Below, one piece after another: positions 9,436 to 17,932 of a DNA stretch of 64,000 nucleotides (position 1 is its first letter; each line of letters begins with the position of its first letter). The notes beneath the pieces are model-generated. The model did not search any database and was not told the origin of the DNA. It saw nothing but the letters and a program-made list of their open reading frames with translations. The translations under genes were made by a program, and so were the position numbers. The stretch is from the NCBI GenBank assembly GCA_018817915.1, contig JAHISX010000023.1:1-64000 (forward strand). The letters run 5' to 3'. The DNA is from Bacillota bacterium. GTDB taxonomy: Bacteria > Bacillota_I > Bacilli_A > Acholeplasmatales > Acholeplasmataceae.

Positions 9436-10509
9436 CTAATTCATCTTGTATAAATATATTGTGACAATAAATTCACCATATTCTTTGTAAAACTCTGATG
9501 TTTTCAATATATCATCATCGTTCAAATAGTTAATTATGCTCTGAACAATATCTTTTTCATCTATATCTTGATTGATATCTACGTATTCAGCTATTTTTTC
9601 GTTTGCATATGATACCAGCTTCGATCCTGATTTTATCTTTTCAATTTGGAATTTCTTATATTTTTTGAGACAATTATAATTATTACCATAAGTGAAGCAT
9701 GAACCTAAGACATTACATTTAAAATCATTTAGATTTTGAAATTCGGGTAATTCTACTAACCATGTTTTTTCTATTATTAGAGATATATCCTTATCAGTAA
9801 TACTTTTCGATTGCTTCAAATGCTCCACTTCAATATTTACTGGATTAAATACATTCTTTTGTCTTTTTTGGAGTTCTAAAATCAGTTTTGAATAAATAGT
9901 ATCAAGTGATGAAAGTGTTAATTTATTATTAATAGATTGACAATATAGAGAAAGTTTACCTCTAATTTGATCATCATATCCTTTTAAGCTTAAATCAGAA
10001 GACAGAACATAATAATTATCTAGTTTAATGTCCTCTTTTTCAAGTTGATATTCAATTGATAACTGCTCCACAACTTGATCATGAAATTTAATATTGTCGG
10101 GAAGATTTAATAAATCAGAAAGTTTTTCAACATTCACTTGATCATAAATTTTATCGTTTAGCTTGATTCCATTATTTGTAACTAAAATACCTTTTGAATC
10201 AAATTCGCTGAAGTTAGAAATATTATAATGCATTTTAGAAATCCAATTATTTGTAATTATAACCCTCATACTTATTGGTCCATTATTTTTCGTTTTAACC
10301 TGATAAAATGTAATCATTTTATTATCATCATTGCCACTTACTACAACAACATCGTCTAGATAGTCTAAAAATGTCAAAAAACTTGTTTCTTCAGACATCA
10401 TTTTTATTATTAGTCCCGCAGCAAAAAAAACCTGGTATTGGTATCTATTATAGACATCACTGCCAGAGAACTCTCTTGGGATTACTACTCGAAGCTTCTC
10501 ATCTATCAC
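9436..10509 (-). CDS. DUF4297 (Cap4-type dsDNA nuclease) protein, Lamassu LmuA-like
   Basis: 357 aa; YQYQVFFAAGLIIKMM...FLDYLDDVVVV...ITFYQVKTKNN pattern of DUF4297 nuclease N-domain; 13 bp from LmuB-like gene. Confidence 0.7.
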   Translation of the reverse strand: MIDEKLRVVIPREFSGSDVYNRYQYQVFFAAGLIIKMMSEETSFLTFLDYLDDVVVVSGNDDNKMITFYQVKTKNNGPISMRVIITNNWISKMHYNISNFSEFDSKGILVTNNGIKLNDKIYDQVNVEKLSDLLNLPDNIKFHDQVVEQLSIEYQLEKEDIKLDNYYVLSSDLSLKGYDDQIRGKLSLYCQSINNKLTLSSLDTIYSKLILELQKRQKNVFNPVNIEVEHLKQSKSITDKDISLIIEKTWLVELPEFQNLNDFKCNVLGSCFTYGNNYNCLKKYKKFQIEKIKSGSKLVSYANEKIAEYVDINQDIDEKDIVQSIINYLNDDDILKTSEFYKEYGEFIVTIYLYKMN

Positions 10510-10671
10510 TATATCTACCCCCGAAGGAAACTGATAAATTGATTATAGCATAATAATAAAGTTTTTTGAATGCAAATCATATTATTGATTTTCAAAAATA
10601 ATGCCTTGTGTTTTTTAATTGTCCCCTAGCGCGGTACCCATACTATTTTTTTTTGATATGAATGGGGGGGA

Positions 10672-11367
10672 TTAGAGCAAGTTTTTTAACACGATTATAT
10701 TTAATTCAAGATTAATAACACAATTGTTAATGTTTGTTACAGTTTCATCTCTATATGAATTAATTTGATTCAGTGCAAATCCTGATGTTTTTGATAATAG
10801 ATTGACATACTGATTTTTGATTGTCAATGTATCATTAATCACTAATTTTAATGTCTCTACGAAATTTAAATCTTTAATTATCAATGAAGAGTCTGACAAT
10901 TGTTGAATTAAGTTTTCGATATGATTTACGAAAGATTTTTGGTTTACAATTATATCCCTTTGAGTTGTAAGAGGAACAAAAAAGCCTGTCTTTCTTACTT
11001 CATCAAGACTTAATATAGAGGCAAGTTTTTTACCATCAGTTATTATTTTATTTGTTATTTTTAATGAACTGTTTTTTTCTTGTTCTTCAGAAGATTTTGA
11101 AGCATCACCTTCATGCTTATGTAAATCGCCTTCAACAAAAATCTGTTCTGTCGCATTGAAATTATTAACACTTATATTTATCGTGATTGCTAAAGATAAT
11201 GACAATGCAACGGATACACCACCTAAAATGTCTTTAATGATCTCTAGTGTATTGATATCATTAATTTTAGTTAACACTATAAGAAATATATATATTATAC
11301 TTATAAATATTGTTAATGCGATAATTATACCAATTCTCTTTTTTATCCAATCTGAAATATGCTTCAT
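10672..11367 (-). CDS. membrane protein, two N-terminal TM segments plus helical soluble domain
   Basis: 231 aa ORF with hydrophobic segments at residues ~13-32 and ~45-65. Confidence 0.6.
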   Translation of the reverse strand: MKHISDWIKKRIGIIIALTIFISIIYIFLIVLTKINDINTLEIIKDILGGVSVALSLSLAITINISVNNFNATEQIFVEGDLHKHEGDASKSSEEQEKNSSLKITNKIITDGKKLASILSLDEVRKTGFFVPLTTQRDIIVNQKSFVNHIENLIQQLSDSSLIIKDLNFVETLKLVINDTLTIKNQYVNLLSKTSGFALNQINSYRDETVTNINNCVINLELNIIVLKNLL

Positions 11368-11420
11368 GGTTTCATCCCCTTTTGTATAATTATATCAAAT
11401 ATAATCAACAAAAACGAGGC

Positions 11421-11705
11421 TTATTTACGAATCATATCACCATTTGAATCGAATTCTATCGTTGGACTAAATCGCTTATGTTCTTTATTGTGACAATCTT
11501 TACATAAAAGTTCTAAGTTTTCTTGATTGATGCTCACAGAACTGTCTTTTATATTATCAATTGTTAATCGTTTCTTATGATGAACTTCTTCACCTAATTT
11601 ACCACAACGTTCACATAGTCCGTTGACTTCGCGTATCTTGATTTCTCTTGCTACTGCCCATACACTAGACTTGTAAAAATTGTGTATCACCTTAGGTTTT
11701 CGCAT
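11421..11705 (-). CDS. phage HNH endonuclease
   Basis: 94 aa; CERCGKLGEEVHHKKRL...LLCKDCHNKEH HNH motif. Confidence 0.92.
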   Translation of the reverse strand: MRKPKVIHNFYKSSVWAVAREIKIREVNGLCERCGKLGEEVHHKKRLTIDNIKDSSVSINQENLELLCKDCHNKEHKRFSPTIEFDSNGDMIRK

Positions 11706-12822
11706 AAAGTTCTCTCAATTGATTAATCTTATCATCTACATGTTCCCAGCGAACAGGAAGTTCTTCTCTACCAAAGTGTCCATAAGCAGCTAAGTCTTTG
11801 AACTTGACCTTATCCAATTCAAGTTCTTTTCTTATATTCTCAGGTTTAAAGTTAAAGATATAATTAACCAATGATGTGATTTCATCATCATCAGTAACAC
11901 CAGTATCAAACGTATTAACAAGTACGCTTACTGGCTTTGCTACACCTATTACATATCCAAGACTAACCTCGCAATGTGTGGCCAAACCTGCCCCTACAAC
12001 GGCTTTTGCAACGTATCTGGCATAATAAGCCGCACTGCGATCAACCTTGCTTACGTCTTTACCTGAGAAAGCTCCTCCGCCATGTCTTGCATAACCACCA
12101 TACGTATCAACAATGATTTTTCTACCCGTTAATCCAGAGTCTGCATATGGTCCGCCTATTACAAACTCTCCAGTAGGATTTATAAGTATTTCTGCTTCAA
12201 CTAATGTATCAAAGTCAAAGACCTTTGTTAATACTTCATTGATTATGATATCTTCAATAAACTCTCTATCAAGACCTGGTTTTGTTTGTGCTGAGACAAC
12301 AATGGTTTGTACTTTGATTGGTTTCCCATTTTCATAACCTACAGATACCTGGCACTTTCCATCAGGTCCAAAGATGTGAGAGTATTTTTCTTTTCGAATC
12401 TTATCTACTTCTTTTGATATTTGATGTGCAAGCATAATCGGAAGTGGCATGAATTCTTGTGTTTCATTACAAGCATATCCAAACATAATCCCTTGATCGC
12501 CTGCACCTTGTTCTTTACTTTCGCTTGAATCAACACCAAGTGCGATATTAGGTGACTGCTTACTTATCTTTTCTATTACAACAAACTTCTCATCATAACC
12601 AATTTCCTTGATGGTTTGTTTTGCTATTTGAGAATAATTGACAATTGCAGTAGTTGTTACTTCACCGAATACAAAAATCAAATCATCTTTGATTGCTGTC
12701 TCAACTGCTACTCTTGCATTCTTATCTTGTTCTAGTATTGCATCTAAAATTGCATCACTGATTTGATCACATACTTTATCAGGATGTCCACTAAATACAG
12801 ATTCACTTGTTACTATTTGCAT
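11692..12822 (-). CDS. metK: S-adenosylmethionine synthetase, prophage-encoded
   Basis: 376 aa; [45 protein letters not shown] motifs. Confidence 0.95.
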   Translation of the reverse strand: MQIVTSESVFSGHPDKVCDQISDAILDAILEQDKNARVAVETAIKDDLIFVFGEVTTTAIVNYSQIAKQTIKEIGYDEKFVVIEKISKQSPNIALGVDSSESKEQGAGDQGIMFGYACNETQEFMPLPIMLAHQISKEVDKIRKEKYSHIFGPDGKCQVSVGYENGKPIKVQTIVVSAQTKPGLDREFIEDIIINEVLTKVFDFDTLVEAEILINPTGEFVIGGPYADSGLTGRKIIVDTYGGYARHGGGAFSGKDVSKVDRSAAYYARYVAKAVVGAGLATHCEVSLGYVIGVAKPVSVLVNTFDTGVTDDDEITSLVNYIFNFKPENIRKELELDKVKFKDLAAYGHFGREELPVRWEHVDDKINQLRELYAKT

Positions 12823-12860
12823 ATCTTCACTCTCCTCCTAATATAACGAAAAAAGGAGCC

Positions 12861-13160
12861 TTAGCTCCTGAATGATGTTTTTGGTAAATATGCTGTGTAC
12901 CTTGCGTAATGATATCCTTCGCTTTCAACAAGGATTCCAAAGTCATGCTGTTCTGATGTTACCAAGATGCAATGGAACGTTCCTTCATTATCGCAATGCA
13001 TTAGTTCAATATTTTCTTTAATGAAATCATAATCGTCTAATGGATTCTTGATGAAGGTTTCAAATAAGTTCGGTTCAATCAATACTTCTTTTTCAATCAC
13101 AAACTCATCTTGTGGAATGAGTTCGTAGTTCACTGCTTTTCTGATAAAGTTTGCTTTCAT
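12861..13160 (-). CDS. hypothetical phage protein
   Basis: ~100 aa ORF (MKANFIRKAVNYELIPQDEF...); start chosen at 13160 after overlap with upstream gene. Confidence 0.55.
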   Translation of the reverse strand: MKANFIRKAVNYELIPQDEFVIEKEVLIEPNLFETFIKNPLDDYDFIKENIELMHCDNEGTFHCILVTSEQHDFGILVESEGYHYARYTAYLPKTSFRS

Positions 13161-13534
13161 TGTGTAATCTCCCATGCTGTATAAACTGATCTGTAAGTAC
13201 AATCCCATGTATCAAGGATCACTCCATCTATGCAAGCTGTAATGTGTCCTGCCATTTTTAAGATGTAAGTTCCCTTTGGATGTAGTTCTGTAAAATCAGA
13301 TCCTTTAATTCTTGGTTCACCTTTTACTGCTTTGAATATCAGTCTTGGATTCTTTTCTAAATACTTATACAAAAACAATGTGTCTTTGTATCCAGAAAAT
13401 CCTAACTCGCGTTTCTTTTGATTTAATTCTCTTCGACATTCTAAGTAATCTTTGTTGGTTGCCGTTGCGATTGCTCTAACAACACAATCTCCTGTTTTGA
13501 TTCCTTTTGGATGTGCATTAAACTCTTTGAACAT
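13157..13534 (-). CDS. phage protein resembling a papain-fold cysteine peptidase
   Basis: 125 aa; GDCVVRAIA (Cys), GHITACIDG (His), DTWD (Asp) arrangement. Confidence 0.5.
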   Translation of the reverse strand: MFKEFNAHPKGIKTGDCVVRAIATATNKDYLECRRELNQKKRELGFSGYKDTLFLYKYLEKNPRLIFKAVKGEPRIKGSDFTELHPKGTYILKMAGHITACIDGVILDTWDCTYRSVYTAWEITQ

Positions 13535-13561
13535 TCTTTTAGTCTCCTTTAGTATAATTTT

Positions 13562-13601
13562 GTTACTCTATATATCACTCTAAAGGCACTAAATAGCAAG
13601 T
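13562..13601 (-). promoter_or_regulatory. promoter-like 40-bp element, copy 1
   Basis: acttgctatttagtgcctttagagtgatatatagagtaac on minus strand, 35/40 identical to 26494-26533; TTGCTA-17-GATATA spacing upstream of 13534 start. Confidence 0.55.
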
Positions 13602-13611
13602 TATATTTTCA

Positions 13612-14811
13612 CTATAGTAACAAATTCTCAAACAATTCATAATGGCTCAATGGAGACCTTTTTCCGTTTCTGATTAAATAGCAATCTTCTATCGATTCAC
13701 TATGTCTGATATATCTTTTTACGATGACATCAACAAATCTTTCATCAAGCTCCATCAAGCAACTTTTACGATCAAGTTGATCTGCTGCGATTAATGTTGA
13801 ACCAGAACCACCAAATAGATCTAGAATGGTTTCATGTCTTCTGCTAGAATTTGAGATTGCTTTTCCAACTAGCTCTAAAGGTTTCATCGTTGGATGTTCT
13901 TCACTCTTCCTAGGTTTGTTATAGTTCCAAATTGTGTCTTGAGTTCTATCATCAACAAAGAAATGAGCTGCGCCTTCTCTCCATCCATAAAGAATAGGTT
14001 CATGTCTCCAATGATAGTCTTGTCTTCCTAGTACTAATGCATTCTTTTCCCATATTATTTGTTGTGCGTACTTAAAACCCGCTTCAAGATACGATAATAA
14101 AAAATTCTTGAGTTCTGTTGCCGCATGACAAACATAGATTGCTCCACCTGGTTTCGTATGCTCAAACATATTCTTGAAAGCATCATATAAAAAAAGATAG
14201 AAGCTATTGTCTCCCATCTTATCGTTTTTGATTTTACCTGCAGTTCCTTCATAATCCACATTATAAGGTGGATCAGTAAAGATCATATCTATTGTTTGGG
14301 AATCTACTAATTTATTTACATCTTCGCTTTTTGTAGAATCTCCACACATAACTCGATGATTACCAAGGACATAAACATCTCCTGGCTCACTAAATGGCAC
14401 TTCTGGAATCTCGTCTTCAATATCAAAATCATCATCAGAAGCATTATCCGGAAGCAATTCTTCTAGTTCTTCAAATCCGAATTGAAGCATATCCATATTA
14501 ATAAAGGAAAGCTCTTCTTCCAGTTTTGAGAAATCCCAAGTCGCAAGTTCTGCTGTTTTATTATCCGCTAAGCGAAATGCTTTGATTTGTGCCTCATTTA
14601 AGTCATCTGCAATAATACATGGGACCTCTTTCAAATCAAGCGACACAGCGGCTTTTAAGCGTGTGTGTCCGGCAATAATGACATTGTCTTTCGTTATTAC
14701 AATAGGAACCTTAAATCCAAACTCTTTTATTGAGTTGGCCACCGCATGAACTGCTTCATCATTATTCCTTGGATTATTCTCATAAACAATCAACTCTTTA
14801 ATCTTCTTCAT
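13612..14811 (-). CDS. phage DNA modification methylase (ParB-N domain + N4/N6 methyltransferase)
   Basis: NPRNNDEAV..AGHTRLKAA ParB-like domain; DMIFTDPPYNVDYEG and DLFGGSGSTLIAA methylase motifs. Confidence 0.9.
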   Translation of the reverse strand: MKKIKELIVYENNPRNNDEAVHAVANSIKEFGFKVPIVITKDNVIIAGHTRLKAAVSLDLKEVPCIIADDLNEAQIKAFRLADNKTAELATWDFSKLEEELSFINMDMLQFGFEELEELLPDNASDDDFDIEDEIPEVPFSEPGDVYVLGNHRVMCGDSTKSEDVNKLVDSQTIDMIFTDPPYNVDYEGTAGKIKNDKMGDNSFYLFLYDAFKNMFEHTKPGGAIYVCHAATELKNFLLSYLEAGFKYAQQIIWEKNALVLGRQDYHWRHEPILYGWREGAAHFFVDDRTQDTIWNYNKPRKSEEHPTMKPLELVGKAISNSSRRHETILDLFGGSGSTLIAADQLDRKSCLMELDERFVDVIVKRYIRHSESIEDCYLIRNGKRSPLSHYELFENLLL

Positions 14812-15283
14812 CATCACTAGCATTTGTCCAATCATCCTCTTTTGCATTCAGTCTTTTTTCCATCAAATCTAATTCACGTTTCTTTTCGTTATATTCTCGG
14901 CCAAAGTTAGTAATTAGAAGATATCTTATTGCTTTGTAGTCTGGTCTCTCTTTTTTGGTATGCTTTTCAATTCTCTCTTTTCTTTTACCATTTCCATCTT
15001 TTTCAATATTGGTTTTGGTATCTTCAGAGTATGCACCTATAGCAAGCTGATACATCGAATCTAACAAATTCTTCTTCAGACTTTCTTTTCCTTTATAAAT
15101 CGCATCCTTGATTTTTGGATGTTTTCTTTTTAATGCTATAAAAGTTTTCTCGCTTATTCCTAAAGATTCAGAAAGATCACGTTGATTTATTCTTTGGGAA
15201 GCTAGTTTTTCTATTTCTTTTAATTTATTCTTTAGAACTCCATCTTTTTCCCATTGCTGGTAGGAATCTAGTAGTTTTGGCAT
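14798..15283 (-). CDS. phage HTH protein
   Basis: 161 aa; NQRDLSESLGISEKTFIALKRKHP HTH segment. Confidence 0.6.
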   Translation of the reverse strand: MPKLLDSYQQWEKDGVLKNKLKEIEKLASQRINQRDLSESLGISEKTFIALKRKHPKIKDAIYKGKESLKKNLLDSMYQLAIGAYSEDTKTNIEKDGNGKRKERIEKHTKKERPDYKAIRYLLITNFGREYNEKKRELDLMEKRLNAKEDDWTNASDDEED

Positions 15284-15363
15284 TGGCTAATCACCTCATT
15301 GTTTCTCGCGCTAAACAGTCAAAACTGAAGTTATTCAATATTCGAGCCCTACAAATCTTTCTG

Positions 15364-15396
15364 CAAAAGAAAAAGGAACTCGATCAACGAATTCCT
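15364..15396 (-). terminator. rho-independent terminator
   Basis: minus strand AGGAATTCG-TTGAT-CGAGTTCCT then TTTTCTTTT. Confidence 0.6.
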
Positions 15397-15562
15397 GTTA
15401 CTTCTAGGCTTCTTTTTAGCCAGTACTCCACGATACTTTGAGTCTATCAAAATCTGCAAGTTTTGTCTACAAGCTTTTAGCACAATTTTCTTGTAATAGT
15501 GCCTTTTAGGGTATATCACTTATCGACATAATTAAGTATAGTTCTAATACTGTTATTGATTA

Positions 15563-15607
15563 CTTGTGTGTATGTTGGTGTTACCGTTCACAAGTATTAC
15601 TGGTAAC
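15563..15607. repeat. 29-bp repeat with interleaved inverted repeats, copy A
   Basis: gtgttaccgttcacaagtattactggtaa (15578-15606) matches 23151-23179 with one mismatch; ACTTGTG/CACAAGT and GTTACC/GGTAAC arms interleave. Confidence 0.75.
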
Positions 15608-15647
15608 GCTTCATAAAGAATATGTGAATAGTATATTTTTAAACATG

Positions 15648-16715
15648 TTATATTTTTACTATTGTGACCTTGCCTTGTTCAATTAATTTATAAAATGAGT
15701 TAGGGTAAATTCTATTTATCATTTTTTGTACTAAAGATGTTACTTCAGATTTCCTATTTCCGCCTTCATAATCCGAATAACAAAAGAATATGGTTTTTTT
15801 ATTATTAAAGAAAGACAATATATTATTGTAATAGTCATTATCAAACTCATTTAATGAGGTTCCGTAAAATACTATTGTATTATCTTCTTCTTCAATTAAT
15901 GTAGAAATAGGTTGAATGTCGTTTTGAATTCTTCTATTTGATTTTGTGAATCCTTCATAATCTGCTTTAGTGTTCGATTCTGCACTAATTCCAAAAATAG
16001 GATGATTTAAAATTGACCCATGAAGGTTTTGGACCTTTATGGCATGACCTTCAATATTTTCAATTAGAGGTGTGTAATTAAAAGTAAATACATATATAGG
16101 TTGTTCCCTAATTGTACTGTTAACTAACTTCTCAAACAACACAGTTTGATTTGTATAGTATGAGTCTTTAACCTCATCAATTTCTTTACTGATATACTGT
16201 GAAAATCTATCTTCAAATTTAGATAACTCAAGGAGTAACTTTTCGATAAATTCACTATTTTGAACAACTTTTGACTTAAAAAATTCTCTTGGAAATCCAA
16301 TCCTTGACAGATAACTCCCATCATCAAAGTATCTTTTATATAACATGTAGGCAAAATACCAATCTGAATCCGGATTACCCCAAGAATCATTATCTAGAAA
16401 ATCATTGATCTTATCAAGAATCATATCCCAAAAACCAGATTGAATAGATTGGTCAATTTCAGCTTCAATATCACACCATAAATCTTGATTCATGTTGGGT
16501 GATTGCATTATGAAATATAAATCCCAAATAGTAAACTCTTGTTGATCTATAGCATTCCTGACATAAGTATCAAATGAAAAATCGTAAGGTTTTGATAATG
16601 TTACGTTCTTATACCATGGATATGTTTTCTTACACCAACTAAAAAAATGTGAATATTTTGTTTTTAGACCGCACTGAAGATCAAATCCATTTCCCAATAT
16701 AAATATAGTTCCCAT
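15648..16715 (-). CDS. abiH: AbiH-family abortive infection protein
   Basis: MGTIFILGNGFDLQCGLKTKYSHFF N-terminus characteristic of AbiH; YVFTFNYTPLIE..LHGSI. Confidence 0.85.
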   Translation of the reverse strand: MGTIFILGNGFDLQCGLKTKYSHFFSWCKKTYPWYKNVTLSKPYDFSFDTYVRNAIDQQEFTIWDLYFIMQSPNMNQDLWCDIEAEIDQSIQSGFWDMILDKINDFLDNDSWGNPDSDWYFAYMLYKRYFDDGSYLSRIGFPREFFKSKVVQNSEFIEKLLLELSKFEDRFSQYISKEIDEVKDSYYTNQTVLFEKLVNSTIREQPIYVFTFNYTPLIENIEGHAIKVQNLHGSILNHPIFGISAESNTKADYEGFTKSNRRIQNDIQPISTLIEEEDNTIVFYGTSLNEFDNDYYNNILSFFNNKKTIFFCYSDYEGGNRKSEVTSLVQKMINRIYPNSFYKLIEQGKVTIVKI

Positions 16716-16754
16716 ATAACCACCCAATCACAAATGCCAGTTCATTATTTTTTT

Positions 16755-17090
16755 TTACACAATAATAGCAATAATTGCAATACCTATGCTTAAAATTGAT
16801 ATTACAAGTGTTATTCTTTCATTCCTTTTAGAACGTTTCGAACTCTGCACAGCTTCTTCTTTTTGTTGAATCGCAATTTCCAACTGAACTTTCATCAATT
16901 TCACAGTCTCATTTATTGATTCCAATGTACTTTTTAATATTTTATTTTGTTCATATAGTGGACTTTCGATAGGTTCAAAATCTATTATAGGTCCTTTATA
17001 TAATTGAAAATTATCAAGCACATTATCAACTTCCATAATTGTCTTTATTAATTTGTCCATCGACGGATTATCACTCATGTCTAAACACAT
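16755..17090 (-). CDS. small coiled-coil protein with C-terminal TM helix
   Basis: 111 aa; coiled coil followed by ITLVISILSIGIAIIAIIV; start overlaps end of GIY-YIG gene. Confidence 0.5.
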   Translation of the reverse strand: MCLDMSDNPSMDKLIKTIMEVDNVLDNFQLYKGPIIDFEPIESPLYEQNKILKSTLESINETVKLMKVQLEIAIQQKEEAVQSSKRSKRNERITLVISILSIGIAIIAIIV

Positions 17091-17919
17091 CCCCTAATGT
17101 TATACCATCTTTAGTTTTCCATTTATCCCAACCATTAGTGCTACTCAATGAAACCATGTCAGAAGCCAAGCTTGGTGAATTAAAAGCATAGTCTTTAGCG
17201 AAAATATGATATCCTTCAGATTCAATTATCACACCCTCGTCCATCAATCTATCTTTAAACTTTAGTTGATTAGAACCTAGTTTTGACCTTACAGGTTGTG
17301 TTCTAGCTATAGACCCTTTCAAAACAACAAACTTCTCATCCACAAACACACCTTGTGCATCCCAAAGTTTATCTTTACTTTGAAAGTAAAATCTAATTTG
17401 CGTTTCTAATTGTTCTTTTTCTATTTCTGGAACAAAAACATAGAAACCTAGAGCTTTAACAAGTGTCTTTATCGTTTCAAAATAGACAAGACACTCATTC
17501 AACTTTGATTCAGGAATAGATGTATATTTTCCCCCATTACTATTCTCGACTTTAAATCTCTCAGTTTCATTTGCTTTTTGGATCATTAATTGTTCTAAAT
17601 ATGTCAGATGTGCTTTATCAAAAGTACCACTTAAATTCTGAATCGTATAAACTCCATCCCAAAAATCCTTCTTCTTTCTATGTTCTTGTAGTCTTGTATA
17701 GATATTTTCCGATTCACCAATGTAAACCATCTTATTCCCAGATGAATCTACACCAACTAGAATATAGCAACCAATGTTATCTAAATCTGTTTTTCGATCA
17801 TTAATCTCAGATTTAGCTACATATACAATTCTAATAGCTTCCGTCGTTATTCTTGCTTGACTGACCTTACTAGCATCACCAGTAGGTAGATATATTTCTA
17901 TTGTTTTAGCTAAAATCAT
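17071..17919 (-). CDS. GIY-YIG nuclease family protein with DUF4357-like C-terminus
   Basis: GCYILVGVDSSGNKMVYIGESENIYTRLQEHRKKKDFW GIY-YIG motif; AQGVFVDEKFVVLKGSIA DUF4357-like. Confidence 0.85.
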   Translation of the reverse strand: MILAKTIEIYLPTGDASKVSQARITTEAIRIVYVAKSEINDRKTDLDNIGCYILVGVDSSGNKMVYIGESENIYTRLQEHRKKKDFWDGVYTIQNLSGTFDKAHLTYLEQLMIQKANETERFKVENSNGGKYTSIPESKLNECLVYFETIKTLVKALGFYVFVPEIEKEQLETQIRFYFQSKDKLWDAQGVFVDEKFVVLKGSIARTQPVRSKLGSNQLKFKDRLMDEGVIIESEGYHIFAKDYAFNSPSLASDMVSLSSTNGWDKWKTKDGITLGDVFRHE

Positions 17920-17932
17920 GATACCCTCCTTA

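Noticed and set aside
13561-13620. TGTTACT...AGTAACA inverted repeat around the promoter-like element as serine-recombinase att site
   Set aside because: Arms are short and far apart, and both copies of the element sit at promoter distance from a gene start; promoter reading is simpler, although att function was not excluded
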